Made by a program: the position numbers and the translations under genes
NCBI GenBank assembly: GCA_964439955.1
Contig: CAYTPX010000007.1
Span: forward strand, 11,189 to 75,188
Origin: UBA1794 sp964439955
GTDB lineage: Bacteria; Bacteroidota; Bacteroidia; Bacteroidales; Bacteroidaceae
Reading direction: 5' to 3'
DNA length: 64,000 nucleotides
In this document: in pieces, positions 34,246 through 41,728 of the stretch
Layout: each line of letters opens with the position of its first letter
How positions within the stretch are numbered: the stretch's first letter is position 1
Notes under the pieces: generated by a model
The model's database searches: none
Told to the model about the DNA's origin: nothing
Seen by the model: only the letters and a program-made list of their open reading frames with translations

Positions 34246-34923
34246 TTACAACTTGAAGCGCGGGTCTTCCAGATAGGCCTTGTCGTTGAAGCGGTAGAGT
34301 GCCGCACCGCGTTTGGAGCAAGCCTTGTCGATGCGCTCGGTCTTCTCTATGAAGTCCATGTCGGCCACCTTCTTCCGGAAATTCCTCTTGTCCAAAGGTC
34401 CGTCGAATATGACTTCATAGAGCCTTTGCAACTTCCCCAAGGTGAAAAAGTCGGGCAGCAGGTTGAAACCGATGGGCTCGGATGAGGCTTTGATGCGCAT
34501 TTTTTCGCGCGCCATGCGCACCATTTCCCCATGGTCGAAGATGAGCGGGGGAAGTTCGCGGATGTTTATCCAGCAGGCGTTGTGCTTCTTGGCAAGTTCC
34601 TGGTCGTATTCTTCCACTTTTATCAGGGCATAGTAGGCCACGGAGAGTACCCTTTCGCCCGGGTCCCGGTCGATGTCCCCGAAAAGCCCAACCTGTTCCA
34701 TGTATACCCCTTGGAGTCCCGTCAATTCATAGAGCACCCGCTTTGCGGCATCGTCCACGCTCTCGCATTTTTGCAGGAAGCCTCCCATGAGCGACCATTT
34801 CCCCCGGGCCGGTTCGAAGTTGCGCTGGCACAGGAGCAGGTGCAGTTCGCCTTCGCAGAAGCCGAAGATCACGCAGTCGAGGGCTACAAGAAAATGGTCT
34901 TTATCCTTATAGTAAGGGGACAT
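34246..34923 (-). CDS. araR: Nudix-type arabinose regulator AraR
   Basis: Transcription regulator of the Nudix-plus-winged-helix type known for L-arabinose control in Bacteroides. The N-terminal Nudix fold carries the Nudix box at residues 48-70, but two of the catalytic glutamates are gone (Val63 and Leu67 where REUxEE has E), so it should bind a ligand rather than hydrolyse one. The C-terminal third (PDFFTLGKLQRLYEVIFDGPLDKRNFRKK) is the DNA-binding winged helix. ATG 34923 is preferred to a TTG 27 nt upstream. It lies between galM1 and araD. Likely binds near 36150-36216. Confidence 0.9.
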   Translation of the reverse strand: MSPYYKDKDHFLVALDCVIFGFCEGELHLLLCQRNFEPARGKWSLMGGFLQKCESVDDAAKRVLYELTGLQGVYMEQVGLFGDIDRDPGERVLSVAYYALIKVEEYDQELAKKHNACWINIRELPPLIFDHGEMVRMAREKMRIKASSEPIGFNLLPDFFTLGKLQRLYEVIFDGPLDKRNFRKKVADMDFIEKTERIDKACSKRGAALYRFNDKAYLEDPRFKL

Positions 34924-34977
34924 GGCGGGGAGGTGTCTTTGCTTTGTCAATGTATAGGGTAACGTGGAAAACCGCGG

Positions 34978-36123
34978 TTATTGGATTCCGAACTTGAAGA
35001 TGCAACGGCTCTTGTACGTCTGTCCCGGTTCCAAAATGACAGAGGGCCATTCGGGTTTATTGGGCGAATCGGGATAATGTTGCGTCTCGAGGCATACGGA
35101 AGCCCGCTGGTTGTATATTTTCCCATTCTTCCCGGTGATGGTGCCGTCCAAGAAATTGCCCGTGTAGGCTTGGATTCCCGGCTCTGTGGTATAGACTTCC
35201 AGCGAAATGCCGCTTATCGGGCTGCTTAGGCGGGCCGCCAATACGTTAATGTCTCCCTTGGAATTGAGAACCCAGTTGTGGTCGAAGCCATTTCCGTTCT
35301 TCACTTGTTCGTTTTCGTAGTCGTTGATGTCTTGACCCACGGGCTTCGGTGTCAGGAAGTCAAAGGGTGTCCCTTTTACGCTTGCTATTTCGCCTGTCGT
35401 CATGAAGGTGGAGTCGACGGGCGTGTAGCTGTCAGCGTTAAGGTACAATATGTGGTCGAGCGCAAGTGCTTCGGGGTCTCCGGTCAGGTTGAAGTAACTG
35501 TGGTTGGTCATATTGATGACCGTCTTTTTGTCCGTGGTCGCTTCGTAGGAGATGTCGATGGAATTGTCGTCCGTCAAGGCGTATGTCACGGTTGCCGTCA
35601 CGTTCCCCGGGAAATTCTGGTCGCCGTCCGGCGAATCCATGATGAGCGTCAGGGTTGTACTGTCGGGCTGTTCGGCCTCATATACTTGGTATTGCCATCC
35701 TTGCGGCCCGCCATGCAGGCAATGCCCGTAGTTGTTTTGGGGCAACTGGATTTCCTCGCCGTCGATAGTTATTTTCCCGTCTTTGATGCGGTTGGCGTAT
35801 CTTCCGATAGCGGCACCGAAGTCTGAGGGAATACGCTCGTACTTCCCGATGGAATCGAAGCCTAGGACGACGTCTTTCATCTCACCGTTTTTGTCGGGCA
35901 CCATGATGGATACGATGCGTCCTCCGTAGTTGGTGATGCAGACTTCCATCCCGTTCTTGTTTTTCAGCACGTAGAGTGCCGTCGGCTTCCCGTCGATGGT
36001 GTCGTCGAAGTCCTTCGGATTCAACCCGGACAGGGTCAAGTTCTCACTCTGCTTTGAGTTGCAGGACGTTGCACACAAAGCAACAAGGCCTATGAGGCCG
36101 CTCCATTTGACAATGTTTTTCAT
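34978..36123 (-). CDS. galM: Exported lipoprotein aldose 1-epimerase (mutarotase)
   Basis: Aldose 1-epimerase equilibrating alpha and beta anomers of sugars. Unlike the second copy in this window, it has a lipoprotein signal peptide (MKNIVKWSGLIGLVALCATSC; lipid cysteine about residue 21), so it acts outside the cytoplasm. Family motifs are present: GRYANRIKDGKITIDG, NNYGHCLHGGPQGWQYQVYE with the active histidine, MTNHSYFNLTGD with the second histidine, and the C-terminal VCLETQHYPDSPNKP with the catalytic glutamate. It is the first gene of the araR-D-A-B transcript, so arabinose mutarotation is likely, with galactose also possible. ATG 36123 is set by the signal peptide and the promoter 31 nt upstream. 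Confidence 0.93.
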   Translation of the reverse strand: MKNIVKWSGLIGLVALCATSCNSKQSENLTLSGLNPKDFDDTIDGKPTALYVLKNKNGMEVCITNYGGRIVSIMVPDKNGEMKDVVLGFDSIGKYERIPSDFGAAIGRYANRIKDGKITIDGEEIQLPQNNYGHCLHGGPQGWQYQVYEAEQPDSTTLTLIMDSPDGDQNFPGNVTATVTYALTDDNSIDISYEATTDKKTVINMTNHSYFNLTGDPEALALDHILYLNADSYTPVDSTFMTTGEIASVKGTPFDFLTPKPVGQDINDYENEQVKNGNGFDHNWVLNSKGDINVLAARLSSPISGISLEVYTTEPGIQAYTGNFLDGTITGKNGKIYNQRASVCLETQHYPDSPNKPEWPSVILEPGQTYKSRCIFKFGIQ

Positions 36124-36153
36124 GCGCTGAGAGTTTTTGTTGTAATTTTGGTG

Positions 36154-36186
36154 TAAAAGTAACACTCAATTAGTTGTTGGCAAAAA
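36154..36186 (-). promoter_or_regulatory. Promoter of the galM1-araRDAB operon
   Basis: Reading the minus strand: TTTTTG (36181-36186), a 19-nt spacer, then TACTTTTA (36154-36161), an excellent Bacteroidota match with one change in the -7. The near-palindrome GTGTtACTTTTaCAC (36151-36165) covers the -7 box and could be an operator. Confidence 0.65.
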
Positions 36187-36195
36187 GTTTTCCGT

Positions 36196-36216
36196 ATGTT
36201 ATGGAACATGTTATGG
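36196..36216. promoter_or_regulatory. Candidate operator upstream of the ara promoter
   Basis: ATGTTATGG occurs at 36196-36204 and again at 36208-36216, 12 bp apart, and the overlap forms the inverted repeat ATGTT-ATGG-AACAT (36196-36209). It sits 10-30 bp upstream of the -33 element. Assignment to AraR is inference from position. Confidence 0.4.
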
Positions 36217-36304
36217 GGAAAAGTCTCCCTTTTTCGTTTTTTTGCTTGCGGGGGAGGGGGAGTCTTGCCTGGCAAGGGTTGGCGGAAAAGTGCAAGGGGA
36301 AAAT

Positions 36305-36348
36305 AAAAGAGATGCGGGGGATTCCTGAAGAACCCCCGCATCTCTTTT
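36305..36348. terminator. Bidirectional terminator after galK
   Basis: AAAAGAGATGCGGGGG (36305-36320) is the exact complement of CCCCCGCATCTCTTTT (36333-36348): a 16-bp stem with a 12-nt loop, with an A run on one side and T run on the other. It separates the galactose operon from the ara operon. Confidence 0.85.
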
Positions 36349-36370
36349 GGAAAAGCCTACTGTGTTTTAG

Positions 36371-37531
36371 TTAGCCTCTTTCGATCAGACGGGAGCCATC
36401 GCCGATGACTACGTCGTAGATCTTCGGGCTGAGGCCGAATTTGGCCCGGTAGCTTTCTTTCACCTCGTCGATGAATCCTTGGTAGAGGTTGTTCTTCACC
36501 AAGTTCAGCGTGCATCCTCCGAAACCGCCGCCCATGACGCGCGAACCGGTCACTTCGTTGTTCTTGGCCACTTCGTTGAGGAAGTCGAGTTCCTCGCAGC
36601 TTACTTCGTAAAGTTTGCTCATGCCGTGATGCGTCTCGTACATCTTTTGTCCCACGATGTCGTAGTCGCCGATTTCGAGGGCGTCGCAGACATCCAGTAC
36701 GCGGTGTATCTCTTCGATTACGTATTCGGCGCGCATGTAATCTTCATCACTCACCTTTCCTTTCACTTCCTGCAACATGTCCATGTTCACGTCGCGGAGG
36801 TACTCGACATGGGGGTGGTTCTTTTGGATGGCGGCTACTACGTTCTCGCACGACTGGCGGCGTTTGTTGTAGGCCGATGATGCCAATTCGTGCTTTACCA
36901 CGGAGTCTACCAATACCAATTTGTAGCCTTGCGGGTTGAAGGGGTAGTATTTGTATTCCAAAGAGCGGCAGTCTAAGCGGATGAGGTTGCCGGCTTTCCC
37001 GAATACGGAAGCAAATTGGTCCATTATGCCGCAGTTCACGCCAACGTAGTTATGCTCGGTGGCTTGGCCGACCTTGGCCAATTCGAATTTGTCAATCTTG
37101 TTGTCGGCAAAAAGGTCGTTGATCGCAAACGCATATACGCTCTCCAGTGCGGCCGACGAGGACATCCCGGCACCTAAGGGCACGTCGCCGGCAAAAGCCG
37201 TGTTGAACCCGGGAATTTCCACCCCGCGCTTGATCATCTCGCGGCATACGCCAAAGATGTAGCGTGCCCAGCTTGCGCGTGGGGCGTCTTCCTCGTTCAG
37301 CCCGAACTCTACGTAGTCTTTCAAATCGATGGAATATGCTTTTACCGTCTTCGTGCCGTTTGGCTTGATTTCCATCATCATCCCTTTGTCTACGGCCCCG
37401 GGAAATACGAATCCGCCGTTGTAGTCCGTGTGCTCGCCTATTAGGTTGATGCGGCCGGGGGAGGCGTAAATAGACCCGGTAGTACCGTCGAAGTGCTTGA
37501 TGAAGCGGCTTCTTACAAATTCTATGTCCAT
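36371..37531 (-). CDS. galK: Galactokinase
   Basis: GHMP-family kinase that phosphorylates alpha-D-galactose at C1, the entry to the Leloir pathway. The galactokinase signature GRINLIGEHTDYNGGFVFPGA is at about residues 27-47, the ATP loop PLGAGMSSSAALE near 125, and the third motif VMGGGFGGCTLN near 340. The 386-residue length is standard. It ends the galM2-galP-galK series; galT and galE are not in this window. A strong terminator follows 22 nt after the stop. Confidence 0.97.
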   Translation of the reverse strand: MDIEFVRSRFIKHFDGTTGSIYASPGRINLIGEHTDYNGGFVFPGAVDKGMMMEIKPNGTKTVKAYSIDLKDYVEFGLNEEDAPRASWARYIFGVCREMIKRGVEIPGFNTAFAGDVPLGAGMSSSAALESVYAFAINDLFADNKIDKFELAKVGQATEHNYVGVNCGIMDQFASVFGKAGNLIRLDCRSLEYKYYPFNPQGYKLVLVDSVVKHELASSAYNKRRQSCENVVAAIQKNHPHVEYLRDVNMDMLQEVKGKVSDEDYMRAEYVIEEIHRVLDVCDALEIGDYDIVGQKMYETHHGMSKLYEVSCEELDFLNEVAKNNEVTGSRVMGGGFGGCTLNLVKNNLYQGFIDEVKESYRAKFGLSPKIYDVVIGDGSRLIERG

Positions 37532-37589
37532 AGTTTTAAGTGATTTATAATAGGTTTATAGATGAAATCGTTGCTTCGGGGTGTACGCC

Positions 37590-38819
37590 CTATGCTTTCT
37601 TCAGGCCGATCCTTGAGCCGAAGAGGTTGAACCACATTACGTACACGTAGTAAATAAACATCATGCAAATGGCTGCGCCCACGCCCAGTTGGGGGTTGTC
37701 TACTACCACACCCATCAGCGGGGTAAGCGTAGCTGCGCCGATCACGCCCATGTTGATGATGCCGCTTGCGGCCTTTGTGTGCGGGCCAAGCTCTTGGAGT
37801 CCCAAGTTGAAGATGAGCGGCCACATGACGGAGTGGAACAATCCGGCGGCAAGCATGGCGTATACGCCGGCCATGCCGGGCAGGACGAACGAGAGACCCA
37901 CGCATACGGCTCCGCCAATGAGGCATCCGCCCAGCAGGGCGCGGGGTTTGAACTTGCTCAATATGGCAGCCCCTACGAAACGGCCTACCATCATGCCGCC
38001 CCAGTAGAGAGGAAGATAGTCGGTGGCCTTGCCCGTCAGGTCAGGATTGGCCTTGAAATAGGCCGGAAGCATGGAGGGGATGCCGATTTCCAAGCCCATA
38101 TACATGAAGATGGCAAGCGCCCCGAGGTAAACATGCGGATATTTGAAGACGCTGCTCTTGTAGTCCTTGTTCTTGTGCTCTCCATTGGTGGCTTGTTGTT
38201 CCTCTTCCTTGATTTCAGGCAACTTTAGGAAGAACAGGATAACGCATAGCAACAAGGTGAAAAGGCCAAGGCCGAGGAACGGGCCGGGTACGGCTTCCGG
38301 GGCGGGTTCTTTGTCGCCTATTATACAATAGGTAATGAAGATAGGGGCAACTGTCGTAGCCACGGAGTTCAGGGCTTGGCTCAACGTCATGCGGAACGCG
38401 CCTTTTTCGGGGCTACCCAATACCATTACATACGGATTGGCTACAAGTTGCAGCATGACGATACCAAGTGCCACGCAACACATGCTGGCCAAAAATACAC
38501 TGTAGACGCCGTCGCTGCCAATAGTGGCCGTAATTCCGAAAAAGTTTGCAGCGAATCCCAAGGCTACTACAAACAGTCCTAGTACAAGGGTCATCTTGTA
38601 CCCGATTTTGCTCATCATGAATGCAAAAGGAATGGAGAGGACATACGCGCCATAAAAGGCGGTATTGACGTATTGCCCCTGTGTTGCATTCAGTTTGAAG
38701 GCTTTCGTGCAGAATTCAATCATGGAATTGTTCATCGTCGTTACGAACCCGATGAGGAAACATACGATGATTACTACGGTAAGTGCGAACGTATAGTTCG
38801 GGGTTTGTTTCTGATTCAT
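37590..38819 (-). CDS. Glucose/galactose MFS transporter (GlcP/FucP type)
   Basis: Major facilitator sugar:proton symporter of the FucP/GluP subfamily, 409 residues and about 12 membrane helices in the inner membrane. Typical features are LIGFVTTMNNSMIEFCTKAF in helix 1, NTAFYGAYVLSIPFAFMMSKIGYK in the helix 2-3 region, and a paired LGLFVVALGF. The loop between halves is charged (EIKEEEQQATNGEHKNKDYKSS). Lying between galM2 and galK, it most likely imports galactose or glucose; since no separate arabinose permease is seen, arabinose import by it cannot be excluded. Confidence 0.92.
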   Translation of the reverse strand: MNQKQTPNYTFALTVVIIVCFLIGFVTTMNNSMIEFCTKAFKLNATQGQYVNTAFYGAYVLSIPFAFMMSKIGYKMTLVLGLFVVALGFAANFFGITATIGSDGVYSVFLASMCCVALGIVMLQLVANPYVMVLGSPEKGAFRMTLSQALNSVATTVAPIFITYCIIGDKEPAPEAVPGPFLGLGLFTLLLCVILFFLKLPEIKEEEQQATNGEHKNKDYKSSVFKYPHVYLGALAIFMYMGLEIGIPSMLPAYFKANPDLTGKATDYLPLYWGGMMVGRFVGAAILSKFKPRALLGGCLIGGAVCVGLSFVLPGMAGVYAMLAAGLFHSVMWPLIFNLGLQELGPHTKAASGIINMGVIGAATLTPLMGVVVDNPQLGVGAAICMMFIYYVYVMWFNLFGSRIGLKKA

Positions 38820-38926
38820 TTATTCGGATATTAGTTTGATGATGATAGTTTGATACGGTTTTAATGGTGTGGTACGGTTGCCCACGGCAAGACCTTAGGG
38901 GCGACCGTGCTTTGGGGTAAGGCTTT

Positions 38927-40021
38927 TTATTTCTCTATGCCGAATTTGTACACCGTGACCTGCTTGTATTCTTCTCCGGGTTTCAGCACGCAAGAGGGGA
39001 AGTACGGGCGGTTGGGGCTGTCGGGGAAGCATTGTGCTTCGAAGCAGATAGCCGAGCGGCGGGGGAATGTAGCCCCTTTGTATCCGCTGAAGCCATCCAG
39101 CCAGTTGCCCGTGTAGAGTTGCACGCCGGGTTCGGTAGTGTAGACTTCGAGGACACGTCGGCTCATCGGTTCCACGCATTTGGCGGCCAGCGAGAGTTCG
39201 CCCCGCTCTTTCTTGTTCAATACGAAGCAGTGGTCGTAGCCCGCCCCGTTCTTGGTCTGTATGTGGTCGGCATCGATGCGGTCCCCTACCAGTCGCGGCG
39301 TGCGGAAGTCGAACGGGGTGCCGTTGACTGGGGCGATTTCCCCTAACGGTATGGACACTTCGTCGATGGGGATGTAGAAATCAGCGTTGAGCATGAGCAG
39401 GTTGTTGCAAACCGTGGGGGCGGGTGTGTTTTCCTTGACGCCGCCTAAGTTGAAGAAAGCGTGGTTCGTGAGGTTGATGATGGTGGTCTTGTCGGTTGTG
39501 GCCTTGTAGGTTATCATCCATTCGTTATACTCGGTCAGGGTATAGGTCATGAGGATTTCCAACTTTCCGGGGAATCCTTCTTCCCCGTCTTGTGCCGTAT
39601 ATTTGAATTCCACTGCCTGGTCGTTCTTTTGGCGTGCTTCCCATACGCGGGCGTGGAAGCCGGTCGGCCCTCCGTGCAGGGAGTTCGGCCCGTTGTTGAT
39701 GGCCAAGGCGTATTCTTTGCCGTTGAGCGTGAATTTCCCTTTGGCGATCCGGTTGCCGTACCGCCCGATTGTGGTGCTAAGGAAAGGCTCCGGGCTGTTG
39801 GCCACGCTTTCTATGGAGTCGTGCCCCAGTATGACGTTGGCATAGTTGCCGTTCTTGTCCGGCGCCATTATGGCGACTACTGCAGCCCCATAGTTGGTCA
39901 CCGCGATTTCCATCTGGTTGTTTCTTAGGAAGAACAAGTCGGTCTCTTTCCCGTCTATCGTCTTCTGGAAGTCTTTCCGGCGTAATCCGGAGAGGTTCTT
40001 GGGAGAACTTGAACTTGACAT
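38927..40021 (-). CDS. galM: Aldose 1-epimerase, cytoplasmic
   Basis: Second mutarotase of the window, 364 residues, with no signal peptide, so it is expected in the cytoplasm where it supplies alpha-galactose to galK. Active-site segments match the other copy: GRYGNRIAKGKFTLNG, NNGPNSLHGGPTGFHARVWE, LTNHAFFNLGG and the C-terminal ICFEAQCFPDSPNRP. It leads the galM2-galP-galK series, 107 nt before galP. ATG 40021 gives MSSSSSPKNLSGLRRKDF, and no better start is present. Confidence 0.94.
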   Translation of the reverse strand: MSSSSSPKNLSGLRRKDFQKTIDGKETDLFFLRNNQMEIAVTNYGAAVVAIMAPDKNGNYANVILGHDSIESVANSPEPFLSTTIGRYGNRIAKGKFTLNGKEYALAINNGPNSLHGGPTGFHARVWEARQKNDQAVEFKYTAQDGEEGFPGKLEILMTYTLTEYNEWMITYKATTDKTTIINLTNHAFFNLGGVKENTPAPTVCNNLLMLNADFYIPIDEVSIPLGEIAPVNGTPFDFRTPRLVGDRIDADHIQTKNGAGYDHCFVLNKKERGELSLAAKCVEPMSRRVLEVYTTEPGVQLYTGNWLDGFSGYKGATFPRRSAICFEAQCFPDSPNRPYFPSCVLKPGEEYKQVTVYKFGIEK

Positions 40022-40214
40022 ACTATAATACTGTTACGCAATTAGTAAAAGGTTTGTGATATGTGTTGCAAATAAAACTATTTTCTTCGTGAATCCAAAA
40101 TAAAAGCCCCGGAAATCGACAAACTTTTCTTTCTTTCCCGTCCGCGGGCTTGCTTTGTCTTTTTGAGGGAGCGGGGGATGCCGCCTTGCCGGCCTTGCCT
40201 TTCCTGCAAGGAAA

Positions 40215-40244
40215 GCCACGCCCCGGTTTCCGCCGGGGCGTGGC
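40215..40244 (-). terminator. mgsA terminator
   Basis: Perfect 12-bp arms GCCACGCCCCGG and CCGGGGCGTGGC with a 6-nt loop, followed on the minus strand by TTTCC. It is 100 nt past the mgsA stop, after repeat cluster R8. Confidence 0.75.
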
Positions 40245-40272
40245 TCCCTTGGGGAGGGGTGCCGCGTGCCTT

Positions 40273-40347
40273 GGGGAAAGTGCCTGCGCTTTCACCGGAA
40301 AGGGGCATGGCTTTCCCCGGGAAGCCTTCCCGCTTCTAGGCTTTTCC
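40273..40347. repeat. Palindromic repeat cluster R8 (3 units)
   Basis: Units at 40273-40296 (GGGGAAAGTGCC / TGCGCTTTCACC), 40297-40318 and 40319-40347; the last reaches to within 2 nt of the mgsA stop codon. Confidence 0.7.
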
Positions 40348-40348
40348 G

Positions 40349-40870
40349 TCAGGCTTTCCTTTTCTTCCGCTTCCTGGCGCTCTCCACGGCTTCCTCTACT
40401 ACGGTCTTGTTCTCGAAGCGTTTCGTGTAGGCCGTGTAGTCGGGCCGTATGCGTTCGTAGGCAGGGTCTGCGAAAAGGGGGCTGGAGATGATGTGGTCGG
40501 CCGTGGAGCGGTTGCAGCAGAACACGATGTTTTCCACGCTGGCCAGGCGGGTCAGTGCCTTTACGTCCGTGTCGTGGGGTTGCAGGGTCATGGGGTCGGT
40601 GAAGAAGAACAAATAGTCTATCTCGCCTTCCACAATGCGCGAACCCATTTGCTGGTCGCCGCCGAGCGGGCCTGACTTGAGGATGGTGAAATCCCATTCC
40701 ACTCCGGGATGTTTCTTCCGCAGTGCTTCCAAGATGAGGCTTCCGGTAGTGCCCGTGCAGTAGAACTTGTGGCCGACGAGCTTGTCGGAATTCCAAACAG
40801 CCCATTCGATCATGTCTTTTTTCATGGCGTCGTGTGCCACGAGTCCAATCTTTCTGATGACTTTTTCCAT
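40349..40870 (-). CDS. mgsA: Methylglyoxal synthase
   Basis: Converts dihydroxyacetone phosphate to methylglyoxal plus phosphate, an overflow bypass when sugar phosphates build up. The 173-residue protein has IGLVAHDAMKKDMIEWA at the N-terminus, the CTGTTG phosphate loop, the catalytic-aspartate segment LKSGPLGGDQQMGSRI, and FFTDPMTLQPHDTDVKAL, all family hallmarks. The basic tail (ARKRKKRKA) is longer than in E. coli. Being next to the galactose and arabinose operons suits a sugar-stress role, though it has its own promoter box. Confidence 0.95.
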   Translation of the reverse strand: MEKVIRKIGLVAHDAMKKDMIEWAVWNSDKLVGHKFYCTGTTGSLILEALRKKHPGVEWDFTILKSGPLGGDQQMGSRIVEGEIDYLFFFTDPMTLQPHDTDVKALTRLASVENIVFCCNRSTADHIISSPLFADPAYERIRPDYTAYTKRFENKTVVEEAVESARKRKKRKA

Positions 40871-40938
40871 ATCCTTGTTCTATTTAAAGGGTGGGTTTTC
40901 TTTTTTTTCGCATCCGGCACACGAGGCCGCTGCATGGG

Positions 40939-40946
40939 CAAAGGTA
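40939..40946 (-). promoter_or_regulatory. -7 box for mgsA
   Basis: Reads TACCTTTG on the minus strand, a perfect TAnnTTTG, 68 nt before the mgsA start. Divergent from the nth box at 40989. Confidence 0.5.
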
Positions 40947-40988
40947 GGTTTTTGTCTTGAGAAAAGGGGAAAGCACGGAGGATATTTG

Positions 40989-40996
40989 TAACTTTG
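40989..40996 (+). promoter_or_regulatory. -7 box for nth
   Basis: TAACTTTG, a perfect TAnnTTTG, 60 nt before the nth ATG. Confidence 0.5.
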
Positions 40997-41056
40997 CCAC
41001 GTATTCTTTGGTTGTACGTATTTAGGCATAAGCAAAAGCCATGGAATGTTACGACA

Positions 41057-41713
41057 ATGGGAAAGCGGGAATTGTACGATCGTTGCATCAAATATTTTGA
41101 GGAGAGCATGCCTGTGGCTGAAACCGAGTTGCACTATTCCGACCCGTTCCAGCTGTTGGTGGCCGTCATCCTTTCGGCCCAATGTACGGACCGGCGGGTG
41201 AACTTGGTGACGCCGCCCTTGTTCGCCGATTATCCTACCCCCGAGGCCATGGCGGCTGCCACGCCCGAGGTAATTTATGAGTACGTGAAAAGCGTTTCCT
41301 ACCCGAACAACAAGGCCAAACACTTGGTCGGCATGGCGCGCATGTTGGTCGAAGAGTTCCAAGGCCGTGTGCCTTCCACCCTTGAAGGGCTGGTCAGGCT
41401 GCCGGGAGTAGGGCGCAAGACGGCCAATGTGGTGCAGGCCGTGGCATTTAACAAGGCGGCTATGGCCGTGGATACGCATGTATTCCGTGTTTCGCGCCGC
41501 ATCGGGCTGGCTTCGGAGCGTTGCACTACGCCGCTGGCCGTGGAGAAAGAGCTGGTGAAGTACTTGCCGGAGACGCTCATCCCCAAGGCGCACCACTGGC
41601 TCATCCTGCACGGCCGCTATGTCTGCACGGCGCGCAACCCGAAATGTACGGGTTGTGGGTTGAAAGAGTTCTGCCGCTCTTTCCCGAAACTGGCTGGTGG
41701 CTTGGGGAAATGA
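41057..41713 (+). CDS. nth: Endonuclease III
   Basis: Base-excision-repair glycosylase/AP lyase removing oxidised pyrimidines. Present are the helix-hairpin-helix LVRLPGVGRKTANVV with its catalytic lysine, the catalytic-aspartate segment AVDTHVFRVSRRIGLA, and a full [4Fe-4S] loop C-x6-C-x2-C-x5-C at the C-terminus. The 218-residue length is standard. ATG 41057 gives MGKRELYDRC; the longer in-frame extension overlaps the promoter zone. Convergent with the DUF3078 gene, 15 nt away. Confidence 0.96.
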   Translation: MGKRELYDRCIKYFEESMPVAETELHYSDPFQLLVAVILSAQCTDRRVNLVTPPLFADYPTPEAMAAATPEVIYEYVKSVSYPNNKAKHLVGMARMLVEEFQGRVPSTLEGLVRLPGVGRKTANVVQAVAFNKAAMAVDTHVFRVSRRIGLASERCTTPLAVEKELVKYLPETLIPKAHHWLILHGRYVCTARNPKCTGCGLKEFCRSFPKLAGGLGK

Positions 41714-41728
41714 GCCTGCGGATAATTC

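Larger units (their letters stand above)
40022..40348. other. Intergenic region mgsA-galM2 (327 nt)
   Basis: From galM2 outward it holds an A+T-rich promoter zone, then the mgsA terminator hairpin and repeat cluster R8. On the minus strand TTTG (40069-40072), 21 nt and TACTAATTG (40039-40047) is a weak galM2 promoter candidate. I see no gene. Confidence 0.45.
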
